Of a DNA stretch of 64,000 nt, positions 39,509-50,665 are shown in pieces. The position numbers and the translations under genes are program-made. Below the pieces are notes generated by a model. The model saw only the letters and a program-made list of their open reading frames with translations. It did not search any database and was not told the origin of the DNA. Source of the DNA: Arthonia radiata (lineage: Eukaryota; Ascomycota; Arthoniomycetes; Arthoniales; Arthoniaceae); the NCBI GenBank assembly GCA_002989075.1, contig PSQN01000017.1, positions 4,694,768-4,758,767 on the forward strand. Direction: 5' to 3'. How positions within the stretch are numbered: position 1 is the stretch's first letter; each line of letters begins with the position of its first letter.

Positions 39509-40016
39509 TATTAAAAAAGATATAGGGAAGAAGAAGGATACTACTATAAAGAGTAGGAAGACGAGACTAGCTTGGGACTAGTACAATACTTAGGCTTAGT
39601 ACAGGTACAATACTTAGTAGTAAGAAGAAGCTGTTGTTATATTGTTTATCTTATTAGCTAAAATTCTCTAGAGGGATCTTAGCTTATATATCTAAGTTTA
39701 GCGGCTTGTATAGGACTTACTAGATATCTGTTCTTTTAATAGAGGCTAGATAATCCGTAACTTAATATATAAGACAGTAATTCTGTCTATCTAAAACTAT
39801 TAGTCTTTAAGTCTATTTTATATTGTCTTAGACTATAGGTTAGCTGTCTAAAACGGGTCGTACAATGCTCCTTTTTGTTCTAAACTCGGGCTACTAGGCC
39901 CGACCCTTTAGATAAAAGGCTTGTTCTATTCTAGACTAAGATAGCTAGTAGGACTTATTCGATACTCTAGGCCCCTAAGAGTTCCAACTAACCAGCTAGT
40001 TGGTTAATTTCTAATA
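39509..40016 (-). repeat. 5' LTR of C2
   Basis: 508-bp reverse Copia LTR, TATTAAAAAAG to TTTCTAATA on the plus strand; TSD GTTTG follows. Confidence 0.88.
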
Positions 40017-42620
40017 GTTTGCCGCGTCGATAGCTAATAGCAATATATTTAAATATTTAAGCAGATTATCTATTAACTTTTAGAGTAACTCTTATTTAAA
40101 GTTAGATAGTAGTTCTATAACGTAGTAAACTAGCTTGTTTAAGGGTAATTTAGATATTAATAAGGCGTACTAAATAGTAAATTAGAGTATTAGTGCTACT
40201 ACGACTAATTAATATTCTAGTTCTAATATTATTAAATAGTATCTTTATAGTTAATTAAGTTTTATTCCAGTTTCTATTAATTTTTATGTTTAGAGTATTC
40301 TTTCTATTTTATAAGATACTGTCGTTTACCTTAATATTTTCTATAAGCTCGGATCGTTTCGACCTTATACTCGGGTTCTTAGTTGTTAGAAAGGATTTCT
40401 AGGTTAAGTCGTTCTACTTCTCGGAAGTAGGCTAGTTTTAATAGCGCTACGTAGAATATAGGATATATTCTTACTATCTTTAAGAGTTTAAGTTTAAATA
40501 TTATAGGTTCTCATTGCTGTAGAATTTTAAACGGTCCTGTTTTAGTATAGTTAAGTTTCTTGCTTAGTTTAATAGTCTTTATATTTCTTATAAGCAAGTA
40601 AGCTCTTTCCCTCTCTTTTATGCTTGTATTTAGGGTAGTTCTTAATTTATTATATTATTTCCTCGTTTATTCGTTAATAAACTCGCTATCTAACTTTAAC
40701 TACTAGTATAGAGCTTTTATACTTATAGCTATTTGCGTAGCTAATTTATTTTCTGTAATACTCTATAGTTGTCTTTTTTAAAGAGGGTAATGGCTATATA
40801 AGATATAGAACGGAGTTATTTTAGTTATATTGTTCTTTATATTATTGTATGCAGCTTACACTACTAATAGTAATTATATTTAGTCGTTTTGCTAGTAGTT
40901 AATATATACTTAAAGATACTATTCTAGTATTTAATTTATTTGTTTTGTTTATCCGTCTGTTTATAAATAGAACGACGTAGATATCTTCTGTTTTATTTCT
41001 AGTTATTGTATTAAAGACATCTAAAATTGTAAGACAAATTTTCTATCTCTATCTAAGATAATTCTTTGTAGTTAACTATAGTTCGCTAGGATAATCTAAA
41101 GAAATATATATACTAACTATTTTAAATTACTAGCTTTCTTGTAAGATACAAAGTATACGTACTTTATTAGTTTGTTGTATATAACTAGAATAGCGTTGTA
41201 AGCTATTTCTATTAGTAAATCCTTAGAAGTTAGTAATTTAGTTATAAAGTCTAGTAAGACTATATACTATAGCCTTTTAAATATCTTTAGTAGCTGTAAT
41301 TTACTATATAGTAAATACCTTAGATACTTAGTTCTTATGTATATATCGTATTCTTAAATATAATTTTTAATATAGCGTTAGACTCTCGAAATATAGTAGA
41401 TTCTTATAATCTTTTCTATAGTATTATCGATACTCTTGTGTCTCTTCGTTAGATTATTATAAAAGTTACTAATAATATATTAAATTAGATTCCTTAGAAT
41501 ATAGATTTTGCCTTGAATTTATAATAGCCCTTATTGTTCTTTATTAGTTTTAAATGTTGTTTCTCGTTTTTCTAGTAGGTTTTAGAGTCATTAAGAATGT
41601 CTAGAATTTAGTTGTCTAGTTTAATAACAAACTTAGTTGTTATAGTTAATTAATTATATCTAATCTTATTATTATATTCTTAGAATATTGCGTACTCAAC
41701 GTGTTCCTTGTTATTAAGATAATTAGGACGTCGGCTTAGAGCGTCGGCTCTATTGTTCTTAGAACCCTTCTTATAAGTAATAATAAAGTTGTATAGAGCT
41801 ATAGTTTCTAACTATCTAACTTATCTGTAGTTAAGTTTCTTTATTATTATAAAGTAGATTAGATTCTTATAGTCTATATATACTATAATTATATAGTTTG
41901 CTTCTTTCAAGTAAGCTCGCTATATTTTAAATACTACTATAATAGCTAAAAGCTCTTTATTATAAATATTATAGTTCTATTCCGTAAGTAATATTTTTTT
42001 TAAATAGAAAGCTACTGGTTTAAGCTTTCTTTTCTTATTATTTTAACTTATATATACTCCAATTATATAGTCTAACGCGTCTATTTCTATAATAATTAGC
42101 AGATTAGGATTAAATATTACTAATACGGGCTTAATCTTAAAAGCTTTTTTAAGCTTTTTAAATACTAATTATTTTTTTTATATCTAAGAGAATTTTATCG
42201 ATTATTTTATTTATTAAGACAGTAGTACTATAATTCGGCTAAAGTTAGATATCTATTGCTTATAATAGTTAATAAAACTAAGAAACTACTGTAATTGTTT
42301 TATATTCTTTAGTATAGGTTAAGTTAGAATAAATTAGATCTTCGAATTTTTTACTTAAAGACCGTGCTCGGTAATTATAAATCTAAGAAATTCGATAGAT
42401 TGTTAATAAAACTAGGTTTTCTTAATATTAATTTATAAATTGGTACGCGCTAATCTTTTTAATACCTTCTTAATATATTCTTTATATTCTTCTAGTATAT
42501 AGCTATATACTAGAATATCGTTTAGATAAGCAGTTATAAATATATTTAGATAATTGCTAAGTATATTGTTAATTAGTTTCTAAAATAATACTAGTGCGTT
42601 TATTAGTTTAAAGAGTATAA

Positions 42621-43126
42621 TGTTAGAAATTAACCAACTAGCTGGTTAGCCGGAACCCTTAGAGGCCCGGAGTATTGAACAGGTCCTACTAGCTATTCCG
42701 GTCTAAAATAGAACAAGCCTTTTACCTAAAGGATCGGGCCTAGTAGCCCGGACCTAGAACAAAAAGAAGCATTGTACGACCCGTCCTAGACAGCTGGCCT
42801 ATAGTCTAAGACAATATAGGATAGACTAAGACTAATAGTTTTAGATAGACAGAATTACTGTCTTATACGGTAAGTTACGGGTTATCTGGCCTCTATTAAA
42901 AGAACAGATATCTAGTAAGTCCTATACAGGCCGCTAGACTTAAATATATAAGCTAGGATCTCTCTAGAGGATTCTAGCTAATAAGACAGACAATATAATA
43001 ATAGCTTCTCCTTGCTACTAAGTATTGTACCTGTATTAAGCCTAAGTATTGTACTAGTCTAAAGCTAGTCTCGTCTTCCTACTCTTTATAGTAGTATCCT
43101 TCTTCTTCTCTGCCACCTTTTTAATA
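42621..43126 (+). repeat. Solo Copia LTR in A2
   Basis: 506 bp, TGTTAGAAAT to TTTTTAATA, with TSD TATAA at 42616-42620 and 43127-43131. Same family as the LTRs of C1 and C2 and the solo LTR at 26181. It splits the RT region of A2. Confidence 0.9.
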
Positions 43127-45681
43127 TATAACGTAATACTTAAAAAGTCTATATATAGTATAGAAAGCTGTTTTCTATTCTTTACCTTTCTTTATATAAA
43201 TTAAGTTATATACTCCTTATAAGTTAAATTTAGTAAACTGTTGCGCGTTATATAATTAATCTATTATTTTGTTGATACGTAGTAAAGAGTATTAGTTTTT
43301 AATAGTTACTCTATTTAATTATCTATAATTTATATAAAGTTATAATTTACTATTCTTCTTTAGTATAAAGAGTATTAAGTATTTAGCTAGTAATATTAAC
43401 TTTTAGATAAATTCTTTCTTAAGGTTTTTATTGAGATAGTCGCAGAGCACTTAATTTTCTGCTTCTAATAGAGAGTAGATTAAACCGAATATTAATGTCT
43501 TATCTTCTTATAAAGATATTGTATAATCTTATAGTTTATATTCTAAGAGAGCTAAGTTTAGCTTAGCTTTCTTAAATAGATATTAAAATTAATTATATTC
43601 TTTAAGTATTTTAATAATTAACTAAGTACTTGTTATTGTATAGAATCGTTAGCGTACAGTTGTCTTTTATTTATACTTACGTATAGTTAGCTATAGAAAA
43701 GATACTACATTAAACTTCTTTTATAAAATATCTAAGTGTCGGAGTATAATAGTACTAATCTGTATAAGTTCTTTATCGCGCTTCTTATTCTTACTACTAA
43801 AAATAGCTTATAAAGTATTTATTCTATAGAACGACTCTTATTTAGAGTGCTTATATTTAGTAAAGAAGAGTTTTTTAGTTCTCTAATCTACTTTTAGGTT
43901 ATATTATTATAACTAAGGTATACCTAGTACAGCGTAGTACTGGTTAATATTTACAATATTATAAGTAATTTCTTTCTAATAGTTCTTAATTGTTATATTT
44001 ATTAGTAAAGTCTTATAGTTAACTTTTTCCTCTACCCTTTAAAATTTAGATAGTATATAGAATAATTTCTTCTTTTATATTTATATTTAGTATTCTTTAA
44101 CATAGCGTATTGAAATAAAGTTACCTATTACGCCTAAATCGATTATAATTTTAATGTTTCTATAGTTTATTGTTGTCTAAGTGTGTAGGTATATTTTATA
44201 AAAAGCTAAGCTTATATAAAGCTAAGCTTTTAAAGAGTTTAACCATTAAATAGACCGGTACTACTACTCTCGAAGCAATCGGCTTAGTCTTTTCTCTATT
44301 AATTATATACGTTCTAAAGTATTCTAGGTACTAAAATTTATTATCGATTAATCTGTTATAAGAATTCTTATATAAGATGTTCTAGTACTACCTTTATTAT
44401 AACGTTTAGTTTATTATTTACAATCTCTACCTTAATTATACAACTATTGCTAGTTAAAACTTATTGTGTTTATAGATTGTATATTGTTAGTTAAAGATAT
44501 TAGTACTAACTACATAATTCTAAACTTCTAATAAGATAGTTTATTAGTCGTTGTAAGCGTAAGTAAATATATTCTAGAATATTATTAATATTTCTATTAG
44601 CGCTTAACTTTCTATTGTAGAAGGCTAACTAATAAAGTCTCTATATTATTCCCTTTTAACGAATTAAGGTTTATTCTTTTTAATTAGTATTGTTCTTAAG
44701 TAAAAATTCTATACTATTAGAATCTATATTTTTATCTTTAAGTTGTTACCTTGCTTATAACGTATTGTAGCTGCTATCTTGCTTAGCCTCTACAGTCTGT
44801 TCTTTCTTAAAATTTTCTTAAGTTTCTAAGTAAGGTAACCTAGGTCTTTCTCAAATAAGGCCTAGTTCTTGTGTCGAATCTTATTTTAAAGATATTAGTT
44901 TTCTTAGCTATTATCTTAATTTCAATTTATCGAATTCGTAGGTTATATAATTGTTATTGTAGCACGCAGTTTAAAATAGTGTTTTATATAGTACAATAGT
45001 ATTTTATATCTACTTCCTTAAAATAGTGCGGTTAATATTGTTCTAGTCCTATAAATTTTGTTGTTCCTGTTTTATTTATCGTTTCTTTATTTCTTTTTAT
45101 AAGTGACTATCTGTATTCTAGTTCTTATATAAGTTAAATAAGTTCTATTCGTTATGTTTCTCGTTAGAAGAAACCTAGTAAGTATCTTCTTAGTTACAGA
45201 AAGCGCTCTAATAGATATTCTTTTGCTCTTTAGTTAGTTTAGTAACGTACTTATACTAGTTCTAGATAGTCTTCTATAAGAGACCTAATTTCTAAAGAGA
45301 ACAACTTCTGGTTGGGTCCTTATACTAGCGGTCGGAGAAGGCTGCTAGTAATTTTATCGTCTTATTGCAACCATTGTTCTTCTGTGTCTAAGTAGTTATA
45401 TTAAACTATTGTTGTAGGAAACAGGGTTTCTAAGATTAATTGTTGTGTCCGTTTCTGCCGATACTGTTAGACTGTTGTTTTTTAGAATAGTATTCTTTAA
45501 CTTAATGCCCTGGTTTTCCGTAATATAAGTATAGCTTGTTTTTTATTCTATATTCTCTTTTCTGGTTGTTTAGTTTCCCTCGAAGCTTTATAAAATCTAA
45601 CTCTATTAAATCGCCTCGGTCTTGTTAGAAGTTTGCTCGATTCTTTGTTTTATAGAACTTGTTAGTAGAGTTACTCTTCTT

Positions 45682-45759
45682 TTCTATTTATCTTTCAAAG
45701 TTACTGTCGTCGATCTCCTTTTCTATTTATCTTTCAAAGTTACTGTCGTCGATCTCCTT
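45682..45759. repeat. 39-bp tandem duplication in A2 gag
   Basis: Two identical 39-bp units, 45682-45720 and 45721-45759, in frame (13 codons). The equivalent sites in D (about 10410) and A1 have one unit. It accounts for most of the extra length of A2. Confidence 0.85.
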
Positions 45760-46392
45760 TGCTCGTTGTATAAAGCTGTCGAGATTATTAAACTTCTCTT
45801 TATAAATATAGATTATTTTCTTAATATAATTCTTAAGTCCTTTATAGAAAGTCTTAATAAGGGATTTCTTATTCTATTCTATTTAGTTAGCATACTATAT
45901 AAATTTAGCGGCGTATCTGCTCGCTGGTCCTATTTGCTTAAGGTTCTAAAGCTTTCTAATAGCAATGCGTCTAGCGTCGGTTTATCTAAAAATTTTATAA
46001 AGCTTTTTCTAAAAGAAGGCGAAGCTAGCAAAGAACTAGTCGGTATCCTCGCGCCTGCTCTTTATTAAGGTAAACAAAAAATCGTTAAGGTAATACTTAA
46101 CCTACTTGTAAGCATCTCTATTTATATAAGAGATAGTAAATAGAACTATAGTAGTGTCGTTTAAAAACTAGTCTTTATAAGTTCTAAAGTATACGGCTAG
46201 GCGTATTAAGAATAAAGTAACTTTAAAATGTTTATCTAAGAAGCTTTTTTCTATCTTAATGTTAACGTTTGATATCTTATTTATACTAGCTATTCTGTTA
46301 GCTAACCTATTTGTAGCGTTGCGGCTATTAGATATTAAAGTAGTAGATATAATTAATCTACTTTCTTTACTTTTATAGCGAGTCTATTAAAG

Positions 46393-46863
46393 TATAACGC
46401 CGGTCGCTAGAAGAACTAAACTAAGGCTTACTTATCTTATATACTTATCGACCTTAGTAGTAGTTGTCTTGTATACTAAAGACTAAAAGATAGGAGAGGC
46501 GAAATAGATTATAGAAAGTAAAAGGAACTTAACTAAAGTAGATAGAAGATAAAGTATGTTACTTAAATATAGTTAAAAAACTTATATTTAAATATTAAGT
46601 TAATAAACTAAAGTCTATTCTAAGGTTAGTTATTAGTTTAGCTATATAGTCTAAGGTATATAAAGAAGTTCCTCTATATCCGCTAACTCGATAATATTTA
46701 TATTAAGTTTATAGAGAATATAGGCCTTTATAGCCGTCTTGTTCGATAATGTCTATAACAGGTTTATAAGCTTAGTCGGAAATAATACTAGTAGAGCTAA
46801 GATAACTAGCAATAGTTAATACTTAAATGTACGCTAGGCCGTTTAGAGCTGGTACCCGTAATA
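46393..46863 (-). repeat. 5' LTR of A2
   Basis: 471 bp, TATAACGCCGG to CCCGTAATA on the plus strand. TSD CTTTG follows. GCGAGTCTATTAAAG before it is the primer-site region. Confidence 0.9.
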
Positions 46864-47875
46864 CTTTGCTACCGCTCGCGTACAAGTCTTCTTAATCTTC
46901 TTTTTTAACTTTCGAATCTTAGATTGGTTACGCTATATAGCTGCAACCAATACTGCTGTCTAAGCCTTTAACGTACGTAATTAGCGCTTTGTATACTAAA
47001 GAGCAGCCGACTAAAAGAAATATTGAGAATAAACTGAATGCGCTATAACTAAGTTAACTTTAAATACTACAGAAAAAATAATAATAAGGTATACTATTTA
47101 CTATTAATACCCGTAAATTATAACTCTTCTTATTCTAAGTATATACCGAATACGTTATCTTTTCTAACTAAACTATATACCTTTCTCTAGTCGACAAATA
47201 TTTAGAACAAGGAGGTATTTTAATACTATAGACTTTAATTAATAGATATTAACTATACTTTTTGTTAGGACCTATAGTAATAGACTTTATACAAGGTATA
47301 GCGACTTATAGAATAGTTACAAGAGAAGAGATAATACGTAACTTATAGGTATTTAACGAGTTAAGAGTTAATCGAGAATAATTTAACTAAAAGAGGGGTA
47401 ATTGTATTATAAATACTAACTCTAAACGGTTTAGCGTACGTCTAAGTATTAACTACCGCTAGTTATCTTAGCTCTATTAATATTATTTCTAACTAAGCTT
47501 ATAAACCCGCTGTAGACATTATCGGGTAAAACGGCTATAAAGATCTATATTCCTTATAAACCTAATATAAGTATTATTAAATTAACAGACATAGAGAAAC
47601 TTTTCTATGTATCTTAGACTATATAGCTAAACTAATAGCCAACCTTAGAATAAACTTTAGTCTGTTAATTTAATATCTAAATATAAGTTTCTTAACTATA
47701 TTTAAATAACGTACTTTACCTTCTATCTACTTTAGTTAAGCCCCTCTTACCCTTTATAATCTATTTCGCCTCTCCTATCTTTTAGTCTCGAGTATACAAG
47801 ATACCTAATACTAAGGTTGATAAGCATACAAGGTAAGTAAGCCTTAGTTTGGTTCTCCTAGCGACCGGCGTTATA
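46864..47875 (+). mobile_element. Ty3 chromovirus A0, segment 5 (3' end)
   Basis: A0 resumes after A2 (CTTTGCTACCGC matches A1 at about 14817) and runs to its own 3' LTR. It contains exon 1, the intron and part of exon 2 of the A0 antisense gene. Its right end at 47875 is the edge of the whole stack; CCCAA (47876-47880) should be the right TSD of A0. Confidence 0.85.
47405..47875 (+). repeat. 3' LTR of A0
   Basis: 471 bp, TATTATAAATAC to GACCGGCGTTATA, preceded by the polypurine tract AAAAGAGGGG. Confidence 0.9.
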
Positions 47876-49020
47876 CCCAACTTATTAGAGTTTAGATAGA
47901 CTTAAAGAGTATACTTTTAATAGTAACTAAGCTTCTTAATAGTTTCTTCTACTACTATTAATAACAATAACAGCGTAGTAAAGATAATATTAATCTATCT
48001 AGTAAGGTTAATTATCTTAGATAAGATATATACTAGCTTTAGCTTTATCTTTACCTTACTCTTTACTTTAGTAGACAGCTTCTACGGTATAAGCGTAGAT
48101 ATCGACGACATAGACTAAGCTTATAAAACCTCCTTAGCGTATACTATTACTAATAGCTTTACCTTATTTAGTGTCTTCTTTTTATTAATAATTAACTTAA
48201 CTAGATAGTTAATATTACTACTCGTCTCCGTTAGACCGCTATTATAATAGTAGTCTACGTACGTAGAAAACAAGCTACCGCGGCTCTACTATAGAATTAC
48301 TACTATATTTCTAGTCTCTTATACTAGCCCTTACTCCTTAAGAGTATATAAAAGCTTTATACTAAAGATAAACTTCTTGATATTAGATACGTAAAAATTA
48401 TAGTCTTAATAGACTTAGAAGTTAGTAAAGACAGCTTTATCTTTAGGCCTAGTAACGGCTTAATAGGTAACTAAATACTCTCGTAGCTTCTGCTCTATTG
48501 GTACTAGCAACGGTAATACTTATAGAGTCGCTTACAGCTAGATAGTTGGTAGTAATAAGAACCGCGCATTTATCTATATAGCAGATAAATCTACTATATT
48601 AGTTCTTATACTAATATTAACAGTATTTAGTATATCTACCGCTAGCTATAGGTCATTGCTCTAGCTCTTATTGCTGTCGTCGCTCTCTACGGCCGCCTCT
48701 CCTATCTTATTGTCTTTAGTCGATATATTCTTCTTATCGATATTGAGCACCTTCGCCGTATTAATACTAGGCACTTTAGCTAGGCCCAGCAACTTATATT
48801 TAGGCTCCGCCTTTAATGCCTAAAGATCTATCTTAGCGACTACTACTATACCGCTTAGCGTTATTGTTATCTACTTACTCTCTGTATCTAGATTACGTTA
48901 ATTTAGTGCCGAAGTTATCTTAGTACGCAGCATCTCGCTAAAATTTAATCTTAGATTAGCCGCAGGCTTCTTCTTCAGCTTCTCTAGAGAGCTAGCGGTA
49001 GCAGTACGAGCAGATAAAGT
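47876..49020 (-). pseudogene. RIP-damaged reading frame of unknown function, cut by A0
   Basis: One minus-strand frame can be followed from about 49015 to 47881, some 375 codons, with about two dozen stops, nearly all TAG or TAA where Gln or Trp would be expected. Readable stretches include SSLEKLKKKPAANLRL, IEQKLREYLVTY, AVTRPKDKAVFTN and INKKKTLNKVKLLVIVYAKEVL. The frame is charged and I do not recognise a domain. The A0 LTR begins right after it, so the 3' part should lie beyond the left end of A0. It may be a gene of the host or part of another repeat; RIP usually needs a repeat, but it can leak from a neighbour. Confidence 0.5.
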
Positions 49021-49442
49021 GCGCTTGTTAGGCGCGCGAGTCTATAGAAGCATAGCGGAGCACGCGGAGCAAGGTAGCAAAGCGGTAGGTAAGCAGGCAA
49101 CGACGGCAGTAAGGTCAAAAAGGCTGTTGTATGAACTACTAACAGCGACGTCCTATATTCTGGTGTGTCCCTACCCAAATATGGGATGGTGGTGTCAGGC
49201 GTGTGTGCGCGCGTGCACGGGCCACAGTTGCCAAAGGTCATGCGAACAGCTGTATGCAGTAAGAGTTAACAAGAATCTGGTGACCAAACAAAGACCAATG
49301 GTCCACGACCAAACACTGGACCAGACCGTTCAATAACTGTTTCTTACTCAACGTAAGCCCTCACCCGACCTCAATAATTGTCATTCAATCTCCATCATTA
49401 CCCCAATCGGACCATTACCCAACGAATAACATTGATCGCTCT
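49021..49442. other. Transition from RIP-mutated to normal DNA, no gene seen
   Basis: Base composition changes here within a few tens of bases, around 49010-49060, from AT-rich DNA poor in CpA/TpG to ordinary sequence. I see no convincing coding frame or RNA gene in this stretch. Confidence 0.5.
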
Positions 49443-50401
49443 TCAGGCAATTTGCTGTCGATACACGCCGATAGCAATCTTCAATCGCAATCGACGCTCA
49501 TCCAATGTACCCGTAGTGGCTTGTCGGAGGCTGTCCAGAACCTGATTGACCTGAGTATCTGATTTTCGATTAGCAGCAGAGATGGCGAATACGCTAAGCA
49601 TGTGCATACCGTCCATGACCTCCTCGATGTCTCTAATTGTTGTTGGGAAGTCAGGGATAGGCTGGTTCTGACGATCATACAGCTCTGCTAGATCCTCATC
49701 GAGTCGTAGACCTATAGAATTGTGGAGACGAGCTGTGCTATTGCGATCACTATAGCATCTTAGAGATCAGCAATACTCGTTCTGTATGCAACAACGTACC
49801 TCACGTCGATTCGGTCCTCGATATTCTGCTAGATTATCTGCATTTGCTGCTGCATGGTCTGCTGCATGGGCTGCTCTGTGGTATGCTGCATCGTCTGCAG
49901 TTGCTGCTGGCTGGTCTGCTGGCTGGTCTGCTGGCTGGTCTGCTGCACGGTCTGCTGCATTGTGTGCTGCATGGTCTGCAGTTGCTGCTGCATCGTCTGT
50001 AGCATGGCGTGCGTTGTCTGCTGCATGGCCTGCTGCAATTCCTGCTGTGTAGCCAGCTGCATTGGCAGCAGCAGCATAGTCTGCGTTTCCTGCAGCATAA
50101 TTTGCGTCCGCTGTAGCATGGTCTGCGTTTGCTGCAGTATGGTCTGCGTCAGCTGCAACACAGGCTGCGTTGGAAGCAGCGTGGTTCGCGCTTGTAGCAG
50201 CGTGGTCTGCGAATGTAGTTGCATGGTCTGCGTTCGCAGCGGCATGATCTGCAGTTGATGCTGCATTTGTTGAGTTTGATTGGTGATGCTTGGAAGGGTC
50301 GCGTTGTCGTTCTGGAATTGGGGAAGGTTGTCCAATTTTCCCAATTCATGGGCGACCGTCAGAAGGCTCTGTTTGAGGACCTGAGCATTCGGTTGCGCCA
50401 T
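49443..50401 (-). pseudogene. Gln-rich fungal protein of unknown function, with in-frame stop
   Basis: Exon 1 is 50401-49800, a 50-nt intron 49799-49750 (donor GTACGT, acceptor TATAG) follows, exon 2 is 49749-49443. Joined, they give 303 codons in frame. The N-terminus (residues 1-50) is ordinary; residues about 45-190 are a Gln/Met/Leu/Thr-rich repeat, probably coiled coil; exon 2 encodes a conserved-looking C-terminus (NSTARLHNSIGLRLDEDL, PIPDFPTTIRDIEE, RRLRLKIAIG). From memory, fungal proteins with a Gln-rich coil followed by such an IP.FP.T segment are common, without known function. Codon 191 is TAG (49831-49829), in the context ATC TAG CAG, so a CAG to TAG change (C to T before A, as in RIP) is likely. 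Either the gene is broken or an unseen splice removes the stop. Confidence 0.6.
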
Positions 50402-50665
50402 TGTAGAGTTTGTAAAGATTATTGCATGGGTAGGACCGAGTTCCGAAAATAAAGGTTAATGCACGTCAAAAAGGCAAAAGGTAAACATCAGAAGACCAGG
50501 TGATGTCTCATAAGCGTGCTGAACAGAGGGTGCATGAGCGCGCACCTCCAATGCGTTTTGTTGAAATTGACGCGAAGACCTCAGAGGGCCAGAATATAAA
50601 GCCATACGTACCCCACAACACGCGACTCGTCTAATTGAGTCGGATTCAATGGTTCCCAATGCGCT

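Larger units (their letters stand above)
30025..40016 (-). mobile_element. Copia retrotransposon C2 (internally deleted, split by B')
   Basis: TSD GTTTG is present on both sides (30020-30024 and 40017-40021). The 5' LTR is complete at 39509-40016; the 3' LTR is partial (30025-30406). The internal region 37387-39508 holds gag zinc knuckle, protease and integrase, but RT and RNase H are missing: the sequence jumps from just after integrase into the middle of the 3' LTR. B' inserted exactly at that deletion joint (CCGGG/CTAAG). Non-autonomous and RIP-damaged. Confidence 0.85.
29634..40212 (+). pseudogene. Antisense Zn2Cys6-like gene of A2 (split by C2)
   Basis: Exon 1 is 29634-29757 (124 nt; start ATA). 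The intron 29758-29808 (51 nt) has a mutated donor, ATATAC instead of GTATAC, with CTAAC and TTATAG kept. Exon 2 is 29809-30024 plus 40022-40212, together 407 nt, ending TAA. Cys4 is intact here; the other five Cys positions read Tyr. C2 with its B' load inserted inside exon 2. Tail motif KLKEKVKKIYT supports a coiled coil. Confidence 0.72.
40213..46392 (-). pseudogene. A2 gag-pol remnant
   Basis: Minus strand, high to low: gag with zinc knuckle at about 45490-45540, retropepsin at about 44130-44165, RT (interrupted by the solo LTR 42621-43126) with AYLNDILVYS at about 42490-42530, RNase H at about 42070-42110, integrase at about 41000-41500, chromodomain at about 40270-40340. Broken by RIP throughout. 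Confidence 0.84.
28977..46863 (-). mobile_element. Ty3 chromovirus A2 (full length, reverse, split by C2 and a solo LTR)
   Basis: 471-bp LTRs at 28977-29447 and 46393-46863; TSD CTTTA (28972-28976) and CTTTG (46864-46868). Removing C2 (TSD GTTTG) and the solo LTR (TSD TATAA) leaves about 7.38 kb, the size of A1 plus a 39-bp duplication. Inserted into the antisense-gene region of A0 in reverse orientation. RIP-inactivated. Confidence 0.92.
28744..47218 (-). pseudogene. Antisense Zn2Cys6-like gene of A0 (split by A2)
   Basis: Exon 1 is 47218-47095 (124 nt), the 52-nt intron 47094-47043 keeps donor GTATAC and acceptor TTATAG, and exon 2 runs 47042-46864 and then, after the A2 insertion and its TSD are skipped, 28971-28744. 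The exon 2 pieces, 179 and 228 nt, sum to exactly 407 nt, as in A1, D and A2. This supports both the gene model and the insertion boundaries. Coding positions are degraded by RIP. Confidence 0.72.

Noticed and set aside
45622-46068. Open frame of 148 codons on the plus strand in A2
   Set aside because: Antisense to gag, lengthened by the 39-bp duplication, and not open in A1, A0 or D.
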